Part shown: positions 7,715 through 14,283 of the stretch, piece after piece
Layout: every line of letters begins with the position of its first letter
Position numbering within the stretch: the first letter of the stretch is position 1
From: WRIS01 sp050945135
Lineage (GTDB): Bacteria > Actinomycetota > Coriobacteriia > Coriobacteriales > Eggerthellaceae
Length of the DNA: 18,346 nucleotides
Assembly (NCBI GenBank): GCA_050945135.1
Contig: JBMNSJ010000042.1
Location: 1 to 18,346 of the forward strand
Direction: 5' to 3'
Notes under the pieces: model-generated
The model's database searches: none
What the model was told of the DNA's origin: nothing
Seen by the model: the letters and a program-made list of their open reading frames with translations, nothing else
Translations under genes and position numbers: made by a program

Positions 7715-8226
7715 CTAAGCTTCATCGGTCATGACAACTCTGAAGCGGCAGGTTCGTGCTCCGGTGCACCAGCAGTCTACCTCTTCAGCACGCCACGGCT
7801 TGCCGGTAAAGCTCTCGAAGAGAGAACCCACGAAGCCTTCGTCGTATATGCAAGATTCGTAATCCATAACCGGGAGACCGGAGCAATCAAGGTCTTCATC
7901 GATGGTAAGAACAACCTCTCCCTCTGTTACGGTCTCGATACGAAGGATGCCAATTTTTTCTCCTTCAGAACTCTTTGCGCTTTTTGCACAAACTCTTCGA
8001 GCGTCTCAACTGGGGCGATTGCGTGTTTATAAAACTCTTTTCCCGCAAGCTTGCCTGCTTCAAAAAAGAGTCTATCTGCTTCTTCGGCGTTGTAGCTCTG
8101 CTCCAAAACATCACGAAGCGTAAACTGCATGAGTCGATAGACGTCGACATCCATCTGTGTTCCAAGATTTTGACGTCCATCTTCGATGTCACCAATCAAA
8201 TCCCAGCTGAATTCATATTTACGCAT
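7715..8226 (-). pseudogene. V4R (4-vinyl reductase-like) ligand-binding protein, frameshifted
   Basis: The first frame starts at ATG 8226 after a perfect AGGAGGT site and encodes MRKYEFSWDLIGDIEDG to VLKEKK, then runs into a stop at 7927-7929. The rest of the protein is in the next frame: after the A6 tract (T6 at 7954-7959 on the plus strand) it reads IGILRIETVTEGEVV, later DEDLDCSGLPVMDYESC and a cysteine-rich DCWCTGARTCRFRV, ending at TAG 7715-7717. Joined, they give about 170 residues, the normal length of small V4R proteins that bind hydrophobic or aromatic ligands. Adding one A to the tract, or a -1 slip on it, restores one protein. It may be a true null mutation, a slippage-controlled gene or a sequencing error. 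It heads the run with the diguanylate cyclase and EcfT-like genes. Confidence 0.8.
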
Positions 8227-8371
8227 CTGCTATACCTCCTGCCGGATATCCATTCTCCACAAGAGACATCTTACCCCGAAATAGCAAACTACATTGAGGT
8301 CTTTGCACATTTTCACACTGTGCGTTTATCTCCTGTTAAAAACTTCTCACCCCAGATGTAAAAAACTCCTT

Positions 8372-8408
8372 AAAGTAAAACGAGAACCTGAAAGTTTTCA
8401 GGTTCTCG
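8372..8408 (-). terminator. Rho-independent terminator after rplQ
   Basis: Arms 8381-8393 and 8396-8408 pair perfectly over 13 bases (CGAGAACCTGAAA), and on the minus strand the stem is followed by TTTTACTTTA. It lies 28 bases past the rplQ stop and ends the ribosomal protein/RNA polymerase operon. Confidence 0.85.
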
Positions 8409-8436
8409 AAATGTTGTGTGCTATATGACAGCGAGC

Positions 8437-9036
8437 TTATTTGTCTTCTTTAGCGTCCTCTGCAGGAGCTTCTTCGACTTTCTCGCTTTCTTCTGCAGGA
8501 GCAGCTTCGGCTGTAGCTTCTTTTGCCTCAGCAGCAGGAGTCTCTTCAGCAACAACTTCCTGCTCAGCCTTCTCCTCAACAGCTTCTTCCTTTTTAGGAG
8601 CAGCCTTTTTCTTTGGAGCAGCTTTTTTAGCAGCAGCCTTTTTGGCTGGCTTCTCTGCTTCTTTCTTGGACTTAACCGGCTCAGTCACAAGCTCCATGAT
8701 TACCATAGGAGCGTTGTCTCCTTTGCGGTTGCCCAGCTTAAGGATGCGGGTATAGCCACCATTGCGATCAGCAAACATACCCTGCTCAACCTTTTCAAAG
8801 ATTTCGCGAACAAGCTCTTTGTCGCCAAGAGCAGCGATAGCCAAGCGGCGCGAATGTACGTCTCCGCGCTTTGCCCATCCAATGACCTTATCGACATCGC
8901 CGCGAATTTCCTTCGCACGTGCATCGACGGTCTTAATACGGTCGTTCAAAAACAAGGCACTAACAAGGCTTTTTTTTATTGCCTTGGTATGGCTGGCATC
9001 GGTGCCGAGCTTACGACCTTTCTTGTAATGTCTCAT
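8437..9036 (-). CDS. rplQ: 50S ribosomal protein L17 with long C-terminal tail
   Basis: Ribosomal large-subunit protein at the exit-tunnel side. The family core is complete from MRHYKKGRKLGTDASHTKAI to about residue 118 (MVIMELV). About 80 more residues follow, made almost only of Ala, Lys, Glu, Pro and Val: a basic part with AKKAAPKKKAAPKK, then an acidic part to the end. Such tails occur on L17 of Actinobacteria and are disordered. This one switches from positive to negative charge. The start is preceded by AGGAGAAAG. The gene is 12 bases after rpoA and is the last of its operon, directly before a strong terminator. Confidence 0.97.
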   Translation of the reverse strand: MRHYKKGRKLGTDASHTKAIKKSLVSALFLNDRIKTVDARAKEIRGDVDKVIGWAKRGDVHSRRLAIAALGDKELVREIFEKVEQGMFADRNGGYTRILKLGNRKGDNAPMVIMELVTEPVKSKKEAEKPAKKAAAKKAAPKKKAAPKKEEAVEEKAEQEVVAEETPAAEAKEATAEAAPAEESEKVEEAPAEDAKEDK

Positions 9037-9048
9037 TGTTACTTTCTC

Positions 9049-9999
9049 CTATTGTTTCAAGTTAAGGTCCATGGAGATGAGTTTATCCTTCACCTCTTCG
9101 ATGGACTTCGCACCAAAGTTCCTGATGTTCAACAGGTCGTTCTCGGAGAACTCGACCAGCTGTCGTACAGCATGGATACCGGCACGCTTCAAGCAGTTGT
9201 ATGAACGAACGGAAAGATCCAAATCTTCAATCTGCTTGTCAAGCTCAGCGTTGCTTTCTTGTCCCTCGGGAGCAAAGATGGAAGCAATCTCGCCTTCTTC
9301 GTCTTCCTCGACTTCACCAAGACCTAAGAATGCACCCATGTATTGGTTGATGATATTGGCTGCGCGACATACTGATTCAGCTGGCGTAATCGAGCCATCA
9401 GTCTCGACCTCAAAAACGAGCTTATCGTAGTCAGTGCGCTGTCCAACACGCGTATCAGTGACGTTAGAAGTACAACGGCGAACTGGTGAGAACAGCGAGT
9501 CAACATGAATAACACCGATTGGATCCTCGGTACGCTTGTTGCGCTCAGCCGAAACATATCCTCGTCCTACGCCGATGCGAATCGTCATATCGAGCTGTCC
9601 GCCATCAGCGATGGTCGCGATAACGTGCTCGGGATTGATGAGGGTAAACTCAGTTGGGACATCCAGATCTGCACCTGTAACCGTGCATGGTCCGGAAGCC
9701 GAGACGTGAGCGGTTGCCTCTTCGATATCTTCAGACAAAGCGGAGAAAACCAGGCCTTTGACGTTCAAAACGATGTCGGTAATATCTTCGATAACGCCTT
9801 CTGCAGTTGAGAACTCGTGATGTACGCCCTCAATCTGGATTGCAGTTGCCTTAGCGCCATCCAACGAAGAGAGCAGCACCCTGCGCATGCAGTTGCCAAG
9901 CGTGTAACCGTAACCACGCTCAAGCGGCTCGACAACGAAACGTGCAACCGTATCGTTGACTTCTTCCGTTGTTACCGTCGGCCTCATGAACTCTGTCAT
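9049..9999 (-). CDS. rpoA: DNA-directed RNA polymerase subunit alpha
   Basis: The alpha subunit dimerises to start assembly of RNA polymerase, and its C-terminal domain contacts promoter UP elements and activators. The 316-residue protein has the N-terminal assembly domain (about 1-230, with ERGYGYTLGNCMRRVLLSS) and, after a short acidic linker around 235-250 containing EEDEEGE, the C-terminal domain LSVRSYNCLKRAGIHAVRQL to IRNFGAKSIEEVKDKL. Length and motifs are normal. The ATG at 9999 has AAGGAGG at about 10 bases. It lies between rpsD (34-base gap) and rplQ, the standard order. Confidence 0.99.
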   Translation of the reverse strand: MTEFMRPTVTTEEVNDTVARFVVEPLERGYGYTLGNCMRRVLLSSLDGAKATAIQIEGVHHEFSTAEGVIEDITDIVLNVKGLVFSALSEDIEEATAHVSASGPCTVTGADLDVPTEFTLINPEHVIATIADGGQLDMTIRIGVGRGYVSAERNKRTEDPIGVIHVDSLFSPVRRCTSNVTDTRVGQRTDYDKLVFEVETDGSITPAESVCRAANIINQYMGAFLGLGEVEEDEEGEIASIFAPEGQESNAELDKQIEDLDLSVRSYNCLKRAGIHAVRQLVEFSENDLLNIRNFGAKSIEEVKDKLISMDLNLKQ

Positions 10000-10033
10000 A
10001 GTGTATAAGCCTCCTTAAAAGCCGCAAAAATCA

Positions 10034-10630
10034 TTATTTAGAATACAGTTCGACGATGAGCTGTTCGTGGATATCGAGATCAATCTGATTGCGCTCTGGG
10101 AGCACGAGAACTGATCCTTGAAGTTTTTCGATATCAACTTCGAGCCATGCCGGAACTTGAACACGTTCGTTGGAGACTAGTGCACTCTTGATGACCAGCA
10201 TATCCTTGGCCTTAGGAGCTACAGCTACCAAATCACCAGGGCGGACACGATAAGAAGGAACGTCTACCTTCTTGCCATTCACGGTGATATGTCCATGGGT
10301 TACGGTTTGACGAGACTCTTTGCGAGTACGTGCAAAACCAAGACGGAACACAACGTTGTCGAGGCGAGATTCGAGAATCTGCATCAAGTTGTCGCCGGTA
10401 ATGCCTGGCATGGATTTAGCCTTTTTAAAGTAACCACGGAACTGCTTCTCGAGCACTCCGTAGACGAACTTTGCCTTTTGCTTTTCGCGCAGCTGCAAGC
10501 CGTATTCGCTTTCTTTACGACGACGCTTTGGCTGACGAATTGATTCTTTTTTGCTGCTGTAGCCCAAAACGACCGGATCCAAGCCGAGTTGGCGGCAGCG
10601 CTTTAGAACCGGGGTTCTATTGATTGCCAT
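10034..10630 (-). CDS. rpsD: 30S ribosomal protein S4
   Basis: Primary 16S rRNA-binding protein of the small subunit, 198 residues. The S4 RNA-binding domain is visible at about residues 89-150 (SRLDNVVFRLGFARTRKESR and ITVNGKKVDVPSYRVRPGDLV). The N-terminus, AINRTPVLKRCRQLGLDP, has a single cysteine and therefore lacks the four-cysteine zinc site of the C+ form. In many bacteria S4 represses its own operon, but nothing here proves it. The ATG follows GAAAGGAT by about 11 bases, and rpsK ends 18 bases upstream. Confidence 0.98.
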   Translation of the reverse strand: MAINRTPVLKRCRQLGLDPVVLGYSSKKESIRQPKRRRKESEYGLQLREKQKAKFVYGVLEKQFRGYFKKAKSMPGITGDNLMQILESRLDNVVFRLGFARTRKESRQTVTHGHITVNGKKVDVPSYRVRPGDLVAVAPKAKDMLVIKSALVSNERVQVPAWLEVDIEKLQGSVLVLPERNQIDLDIHEQLIVELYSK

Positions 10631-10648
10631 AGTAATTCGATCCTTTCA

Positions 10649-11047
10649 TTACACGCGACGACGCTTGCGCTGACGGCAACCGTTGTGCGGAATAGGCGTG
10701 CAGTCTTGAATGCTGGCGACTTCGAGGCCAGCTGCTTGCAGTGAGCGGATAGCGGTTTCGCGACCAGATCCTGGCCCCTTAACGTAGACCAAAACCTTTT
10801 TGAGGCCATGCTCCATTGCCATCTTTGCTGCTGCTTCGGCGGCCATCTGAGCTGCGAAGGGAGTGGACTTACGAGAGCCCTTAAACCCAACTGTACCAGC
10901 AGATTGCCACGTAATTACATTACCCTGAGGATCGGTGATGCTCACGATAGTGTTGTTAAAGGTTGATTTAATATGCACTGCACCAACAGCAATGTTCTTA
11001 CGCTCAGAACGCTTGATGCGAGTACGCGCGTTTTTCTTAGCTGCCAC
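10649..11047 (-). CDS. rpsK: 30S ribosomal protein S11
   Basis: Small-subunit platform protein, 132 residues. It contains HIKSTFNNTIVSITDPQGNVI and KGSRKSTPFAAQMAAEAAA, the family hallmark, and the basic C-terminus PIPHNGCRQRKRRRV. It starts at GTG 11047, with GAGGT six bases before. It sits 9 bases after rpsM and 18 bases before rpsD, so it is tightly co-transcribed. Confidence 0.98.
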   Translation of the reverse strand: MAAKKNARTRIKRSERKNIAVGAVHIKSTFNNTIVSITDPQGNVITWQSAGTVGFKGSRKSTPFAAQMAAEAAAKMAMEHGLKKVLVYVKGPGSGRETAIRSLQAAGLEVASIQDCTPIPHNGCRQRKRRRV

Positions 11048-11056
11048 TTAACTACC

Positions 11057-11425
11057 TCACTTTTTCTTTCCACCGATTTGCCGTTTGGGGCCTTTACGCG
11101 TACGTGCATTCGTATGGGTGCGCTGTCCACGAACAGGCAATCCACGACGATGACGTAATCCCCGATAGCAACCGATTTCCATGAGGCGCTTTACATTTTG
11201 AGAAGTCTCGCGGTGGAGGTCACCCTCAACTTTGAGGTTCTCTTGGATGTAGTCACGCAGCTTTGTAATATCGTCTTCAGTAAGATCCTTAACGCGAACA
11301 TCTGGCTCGACGCCAGTTGCACTCAGAATCTCTTTTGATGTTGTTAGGCCAATGCCATAAATGTAGGTCAAGCCGACTTCAATGCGCTTATCGCGAGGAA
11401 GGTCGACACCAACGAGACGTGCCAT
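11057..11425 (-). CDS. rpsM: 30S ribosomal protein S13
   Basis: Small-subunit head protein that contacts tRNA and the large subunit, 122 residues. It opens with MARLVGVDLPRDKRIEVGL, has the helix-turn-helix-like YIYGIGLTTSKEIL, and ends in the conserved RGLPVRGQRTHTNARTRKG followed by a basic tail. The ATG is preceded by GAGGAG at 8 bases. It lies 18 bases after rpmJ in the usual order. Confidence 0.98.
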   Translation of the reverse strand: MARLVGVDLPRDKRIEVGLTYIYGIGLTTSKEILSATGVEPDVRVKDLTEDDITKLRDYIQENLKVEGDLHRETSQNVKRLMEIGCYRGLRHRRGLPVRGQRTHTNARTRKGPKRQIGGKKK

Positions 11426-11443
11426 ATAATAGACTCCTCTTTC

Positions 11444-11557
11444 CTAGCCCTGACGCTGCTTGTGGCGTGGATTCTCGCAAATCACGAGAACACGGCCGCG
11501 GCGCCGGATAATCTTGCACTTGTCGCACATTTTCTTGACCGAAGGACGTACCTTCAT
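11444..11557 (-). CDS. rpmJ: 50S ribosomal protein L36
   Basis: A 37-residue zinc-ribbon protein, MKVRPSVKKMCDKCKIIRRR followed by GRVLVICENPRHKQRQG. The zinc ligands C11, C14, C27 and H32 are all kept, so this is the zinc-binding (C+) form. AAGGAAG lies five bases before the ATG at 11557. It begins the run rpmJ-rpsM-rpsK-rpsD-rpoA-rplQ, separated from infA by a 188-base gap, which suggests that a second promoter lies there. Confidence 0.97.
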   Translation of the reverse strand: MKVRPSVKKMCDKCKIIRRRGRVLVICENPRHKQRQG

Positions 11558-11684
11558 ATTTGCTTCCTTTCGGTTTGTGCAGATCCTAGTTTGTAACCAC
11601 TCGTTACTTTAGGACCTCATTTTCCTCTTAATCGTTATAACTACACCCAGCCGCAGGTGGTAATTTGCTTTTTATTCGTCGCAG

Positions 11685-11727
11685 AAAAAAGCCTGAACAC
11701 ACAAAAATCGCACAAACAGACAGGCTG
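11685..11727 (-). terminator. possible terminator or attenuator between infA and rpmJ
   Basis: On the minus strand AGCCTG and CAGGCT form a 6-base stem around a 25-base loop, followed by six T, starting about 20 bases past the infA stop. The long loop makes it weak. It may partly end infA transcripts so that infA and the downstream cluster can be expressed at different levels. The rest of the gap (11558-11684) shows only an A/T-rich leader with no recognised motif. Confidence 0.4.
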
Positions 11728-11745
11728 TTGCGCTTAAAAAAGCCC

Positions 11746-11964
11746 TTATTTGTAACGGTATGTGATTCTTCCGCGGTCTAAATCATAGACGGAAAGTTCA
11801 ACGGTTACTTTATCCCCCGGCAATATCTTGATATAATGCATACGCATTTTACCGGATATATGAGCCAATATCTTGTGGCCATTCTCGAGTTCAACCCTAA
11901 ACATAGCGTTTGGTAGAGCTTCGAGAACCGTGCCTTCGAGCTCAATTACATCTTCTTTGGACAA
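11746..11964 (-). CDS. infA: Translation initiation factor IF-1, TTG start
   Basis: S1/OB-fold protein that blocks the ribosomal A site during initiation. Taking TTG 11964 as the start gives MSKEDVIELEGTVLEALPNA and exactly 72 residues, the family length. GGAG lies five bases before it. The frame is open 12 codons further, but those residues match nothing in IF-1. Conserved core stretches FRVELENGHKILAHISGKMR and ILPGDKVTVELSPYDL-like (here VELSVYDLDRGRITYRYK) are present. It heads the translation gene cluster and has its own promoter upstream. A TTG start for an initiation factor may lower its expression. Confidence 0.96.
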   Translation of the reverse strand: MSKEDVIELEGTVLEALPNAMFRVELENGHKILAHISGKMRMHYIKILPGDKVTVELSVYDLDRGRITYRYK

Positions 11965-12006
11965 AAGCGCTCCTTCGTGCGAATCAGTCAATAGCGACAA
12001 ACGAAA

Positions 12007-12036
12007 ATGATATCAAATAAAGCGGGACAAGCGCAA
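12007..12036 (-). promoter_or_regulatory. probable promoter of infA
   Basis: On the minus strand TTGCGC (12031-12036), an 18-base spacer and TATCAT (12007-12012) match sigma-A boxes at four and five of six positions, about 43 bases before the TTG start. The gap 12037-12105 holds no other clear element. Confidence 0.5.
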
Positions 12037-12105
12037 GGGAAAAGTATTCGGATGGGTCAACGGTAGTCAGTAGTACGAGGACCTACTTCAGCGATACCCC
12101 CACTA

Positions 12106-12531
12106 TTAACGCTCTGGACGATAAATCGCACAATTGAGCGGTGTTTCATATACTTCTATCTGCGAAACTGGGAAGCCTTGGTCGATGAGCTTATCGCAAA
12201 AATAGCGTGCAAGGTTTTCAGAGGTTGTACGAAACGGCAAAATAAGCAACCGGAAAGTCTCACGCTCCAAACAAGCAATGGTCTCTTCGGCGAGAGAGCC
12301 TTCCTCAACAATAAACATGTGATCAAATTCCTCGGTGAGATTTCTGAGAGCGTGTTTGAAATCGGCAAAATCAATGACCATATCTTTTTCTTGTCCGGAC
12401 TCTTGCAGACGATCGCTTTCAATATAAGCAACAACACGCCAACGATGACCATGAAGGTTTTCGCATTTTCCCTCGTAGTTATTCAAAAAGTGAGCTGCGT
12501 CAAAGCTGCTTTCGGTCTTTAATCCATACAT
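12106..12531 (-). CDS. queD: 6-carboxytetrahydropterin synthase QueD / PTPS family
   Basis: A 141-residue enzyme of the pyruvoyl-tetrahydropterin synthase fold. In bacteria it usually turns dihydroneopterin triphosphate into 6-carboxy-tetrahydropterin for queuosine and other 7-deazapurines. Zinc ligands H14 (DAAHF), H27 and H29 (LHGH) and the catalytic C23 in GKCENLHGHRW are present, as are the later FDHMF and the C-terminal acid in IEVYETP. The start ATG 12531 has GGGAG six bases before; the longer frame to 12657 adds 42 residues unlike the family. The partner genes queC, queE and queF are not in the window. A pterin-specific relative is possible. Confidence 0.82.
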   Translation of the reverse strand: MYGLKTESSFDAAHFLNNYEGKCENLHGHRWRVVAYIESDRLQESGQEKDMVIDFADFKHALRNLTEEFDHMFIVEEGSLAEETIACLERETFRLLILPFRTTSENLARYFCDKLIDQGFPVSQIEVYETPLNCAIYRPER

Positions 12532-12656
12532 GTAGCACTCCCTTGTTGTGTGACTTCTGATTATAAACCCTCTGGCGCACCACTGTCTTGGGTTTCGTTT
12601 GAGGGAAATATGTGTGCTGGAGTTCATAACATCACAGAATATGTGCAATTCGGTCA

Positions 12657-12685
12657 TTGACCGAGACCCGGCGCACCGCTAGAAT
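12657..12685 (+). promoter_or_regulatory. promoter of the tRNA-Lys/tRNA-Gln pair
   Basis: TTGACC (12657-12662), exactly 17 bases, then TAGAAT (12680-12685): five-of-six matches to both sigma-A boxes. Transcription would begin near 12692, about 25 bases before tRNA-Lys. It lies upstream of, and divergent from, the queD gene. Confidence 0.75.
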
Positions 12686-12716
12686 GTTTAATCGCGCATT
12701 TTGCGTGAATGAGTGT

Positions 12717-12792
12717 GGGCCGTTAGCTCAGTTGGTAGAGCAGGGGACTTTTAATCCCAAGGTCGCGGGTTCGATTCCCTCACGGCCCACCA
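12717..12792 (+). tRNA. tRNA-Lys (anticodon UUU)
   Basis: Full cloverleaf of 76 bases with encoded CCA. Acceptor GGGCCGT pairs with ACGGCCC, the D arm has AGCTCAGTTGGTAGAGC, the anticodon loop is CTTTTAA and the T arm is GCGGGTTCGATTCCC. All conserved bases are present. Confidence 0.98.
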
Positions 12793-12869
12793 TTTTTACG
12801 CATGCGTTCGTGGCTCTTCTGGAGCCGTTTCGCTCAGTTTCTGCAAGACGCAGGAGCGTCTGTCCAAAC

Positions 12870-12943
12870 TGGCTCGTCGTCCAACGGCAGGACTCTGGCT
12901 TTTGGTGCCAGCTATCGGGGTTCGAATCCCTGCGAGCCAGCCA
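12870..12943 (+). tRNA. tRNA-Gln (anticodon UUG)
   Basis: Full cloverleaf of 74 bases with encoded CCA. Acceptor TGGCTCG pairs with CGAGCCA, the anticodon stem is CTGGC/GCCAG around TTTTGGT (anticodon TTG), and the T arm reads CGGGGTTCGAATCCC. It follows tRNA-Lys by 77 bases with no promoter of its own visible. Confidence 0.97.
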
Positions 12944-12989
12944 GCTTTGTTATCCCAGGTCAAACCCTATTTATATTCTATATAAAACC

Positions 12990-13045
12990 TGCTTATCCGA
13001 TTAAGGGATTCGAACCCGTGAGGGGTAAACAACACGTCCCCTATT
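12990..13045 (-). other. tRNA-like 3' fragment
   Basis: On the minus strand the sequence runs AGGGG, a 12-base loop, CCCCT, then ACGGGTTCGAATCCC. This looks like the long variable arm and T arm of a class II tRNA (Ser, Leu or Tyr type). The outer T-stem pairs are imperfect and no acceptor partner, D arm or anticodon arm is present, so it is a fragment. GGGTTCGAATCCCT is shared, in inverted orientation, with the tRNA-Gln T arm nearby. It may be an old integration scar next to the Fic gene or partly chance. Confidence 0.35.
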
Positions 13046-13067
13046 CGCTTGTCTTCTTCTTCCGGCT

Positions 13068-14087
13068 CTATCGTCCATACTTAGAATTTCGATAACGTTC
13101 GATTGCAGCTTTGCTAGAAAGATATCTGCCATCTGCTCCCTTGATCGCATCAAGCCTACCCCTTGAAGCGGCTTGTCGAAGTGCAGGTAGGCTGAATCCT
13201 TCATCAACAAGGGTTTCGAGTGGAACCCATTTAACTGGACCAGCGATATTAGGAATCAGGATATAAGCGCTATCGATGATTGCCCTACTGAGGAGCTCCG
13301 CCAAAGGACTAAGATCTCCTTTGTCAGCCTTATCAAGGTCCGATAAATATCGTTTTCGTTGGCTTTTCAAGATAATTACCGGTGGCCAACCAAGCCTCAA
13401 CAGGATGAGGTTTAACAACAGCCTACCTGCTCTTCCATTGCCATCAATGAAAGGATGAATCCGTTCAAACTCTTTATGGATGAAAGCAAGATGCTCAGGT
13501 GCCTCTACAACCGGACATCTACCACCTTTGACTAGTTTCCCAAAATCATTAACCGACGTTATCCATGCATCAATCTCTGATGAAACAAGAGGATGGGAAG
13601 GTGGCTTCATCCCTCCCTGGAAGGGCATTATATCGTGCTCCCTGAAATTACCTGGAGACTCACTATCATATGCACTTGGATGAGAGGCGACATTCCACAC
13701 CTTTCCCATTGCAAGCGCGTGGACATGCCTCACCTCGGTTAATGTAAGTAATTCTTCCTGTAGCCATTCATCATCGCCTAGAGCTCTTCCGTATACCCAT
13801 GTTGCCGCCTCAGCGTATCCAAGAACTTCAAGATAATCTTTGATGTCTTTAGAGCCTACAGCCTTGCCTTCATCAAGCAACATTTCAACTTCTTTAAGAA
13901 CAAGGGTATTTCCTTCAATAGCGGTAGAGTTGTGCACTTCGTAGTGCCAGAGCTTATCCCAGATGCCTTGAGCTTCTTTTGGTTTAGGAAGACCGCCATA
14001 AGATTCCAGCAACTCGACAATTGATGCAAGACGCTGGAATACTGCAGCGTAGGTAGGCTTGCCTTTTTTTGATTGCGAGTTTGTCAT
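13068..14087 (-). CDS. Fic family protein, class II, with C-terminal DNA-binding-like domain
   Basis: A 339-residue protein. Fic enzymes transfer AMP (or other nucleotide parts) from a nucleotide to hydroxyl groups of target proteins. The catalytic loop HPFIDGNGRAGR (211-222) is complete. STAIEGN (54-60) fits the inhibitory (S/T)xxxE(G/N) motif; its N-terminal place makes it class II, self-inhibited until released. The last 50 residues (SLPALRQAASRGRLDAIKG then YLSSKAAIERYR) look like an excisionase/MerR-type helix-turn-helix and could allow self-regulation or DNA targeting. The ATG at 14087 is preceded by GAGGAT. The start region lies within a 45-bp tandem repeat. No antitoxin gene is adjacent. 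It is placed between tRNA-like and gene debris, which suggests an acquired gene. Confidence 0.92.
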   Translation of the reverse strand: MTNSQSKKGKPTYAAVFQRLASIVELLESYGGLPKPKEAQGIWDKLWHYEVHNSTAIEGNTLVLKEVEMLLDEGKAVGSKDIKDYLEVLGYAEAATWVYGRALGDDEWLQEELLTLTEVRHVHALAMGKVWNVASHPSAYDSESPGNFREHDIMPFQGGMKPPSHPLVSSEIDAWITSVNDFGKLVKGGRCPVVEAPEHLAFIHKEFERIHPFIDGNGRAGRLLLNLILLRLGWPPVIILKSQRKRYLSDLDKADKGDLSPLAELLSRAIIDSAYILIPNIAGPVKWVPLETLVDEGFSLPALRQAASRGRLDAIKGADGRYLSSKAAIERYRNSKYGR

Positions 14088-14165
14088 AGGTCATCCTCAG
14101 AAAAGTAACAAATACAAATTCGAGTTTGTCATAGGTCGGTTTCTCAAACTTAACAAATACAAATT
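14076..14165. repeat. 45-bp tandem duplication over the fic start region
   Basis: Two units, 14076-14120 and 14121-14165, each consist of CGAGTTTGTCATAGGTC, a 13-base core, and TAACAAATACAAATT. The outer 17 and 15 bases are identical, while the cores differ almost completely. On the minus strand the shared part contains the fic start codon and next three codons, and the core holds the ribosome binding site. Only the gene-proximal copy has a good one (GAGGAT). Confidence 0.9.
14097..14132 (-). CDS. possible 11-codon leader peptide before fic
   Basis: The distal copy of the duplicated start region reads ATG ACA AAC TCG, then TTG-rich codons, giving MTNSNLYLLLF and a TGA at 14097-14099. That stop overlaps the GAGGAT ribosome binding site of fic. 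It starts exactly 45 bases upstream of fic, in the same frame. Its own ribosome binding site is poor (GAGAAACC). If translated, ribosomes ending here would affect entry at fic. This is inferred from position only. Confidence 0.3.
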   Translation of the reverse strand: MTNSNLYLLLF

Positions 14166-14166
14166 A

Positions 14167-14283
14167 TCATATTCTCGCAGATAAGAAAAGCGTACGTGGA
14201 ACCCCTCCAAGACACAATGCAGCGCTGAAAGAGTTGCCACCTCCAACGCTATGCACCACTTTTACGCTGCATCTGTTTGCCAT
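14167..14283 (-). pseudogene. possible remnant of a PfkB-type sugar kinase C-terminal region
   Basis: A 38-codon frame from ATG 14283 includes VHSVGGGNSFSAALCLGG. This resembles the active-site segment of PfkB kinases such as 2-keto-3-deoxygluconate kinase (VGGGDSF with catalytic Asp), but with Asn in place of Asp. In-frame sequence further upstream (about 14284-14375) is interrupted by a TGA next to a T6 run and is not recognisable. The resemblance is short and the call tentative. It would be the debris of a gene that once occupied the space before fic. Confidence 0.27.

Noticed and set aside
7688..8032. 114-codon plus-strand frame
   Set aside because: It is antisense to the second half of the V4R gene, whose protein sequence is clearly conserved on the minus strand.
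8416..9204. 262-codon plus-strand frame rich in Phe, Leu and Ser
   Set aside because: It is antisense to rplQ and rpoA. Its composition is the complement of the Lys/Glu/Ala tail of L17.
12990..13045. A third complete tRNA gene
   Set aside because: Only a T arm and a possible variable arm are visible. Acceptor, D and anticodon arms are absent.
13068..14087. Fic-antitoxin (toxin-antitoxin) pair
   Set aside because: The inhibitory motif is inside the Fic protein itself and no separate small antitoxin gene is next to it.
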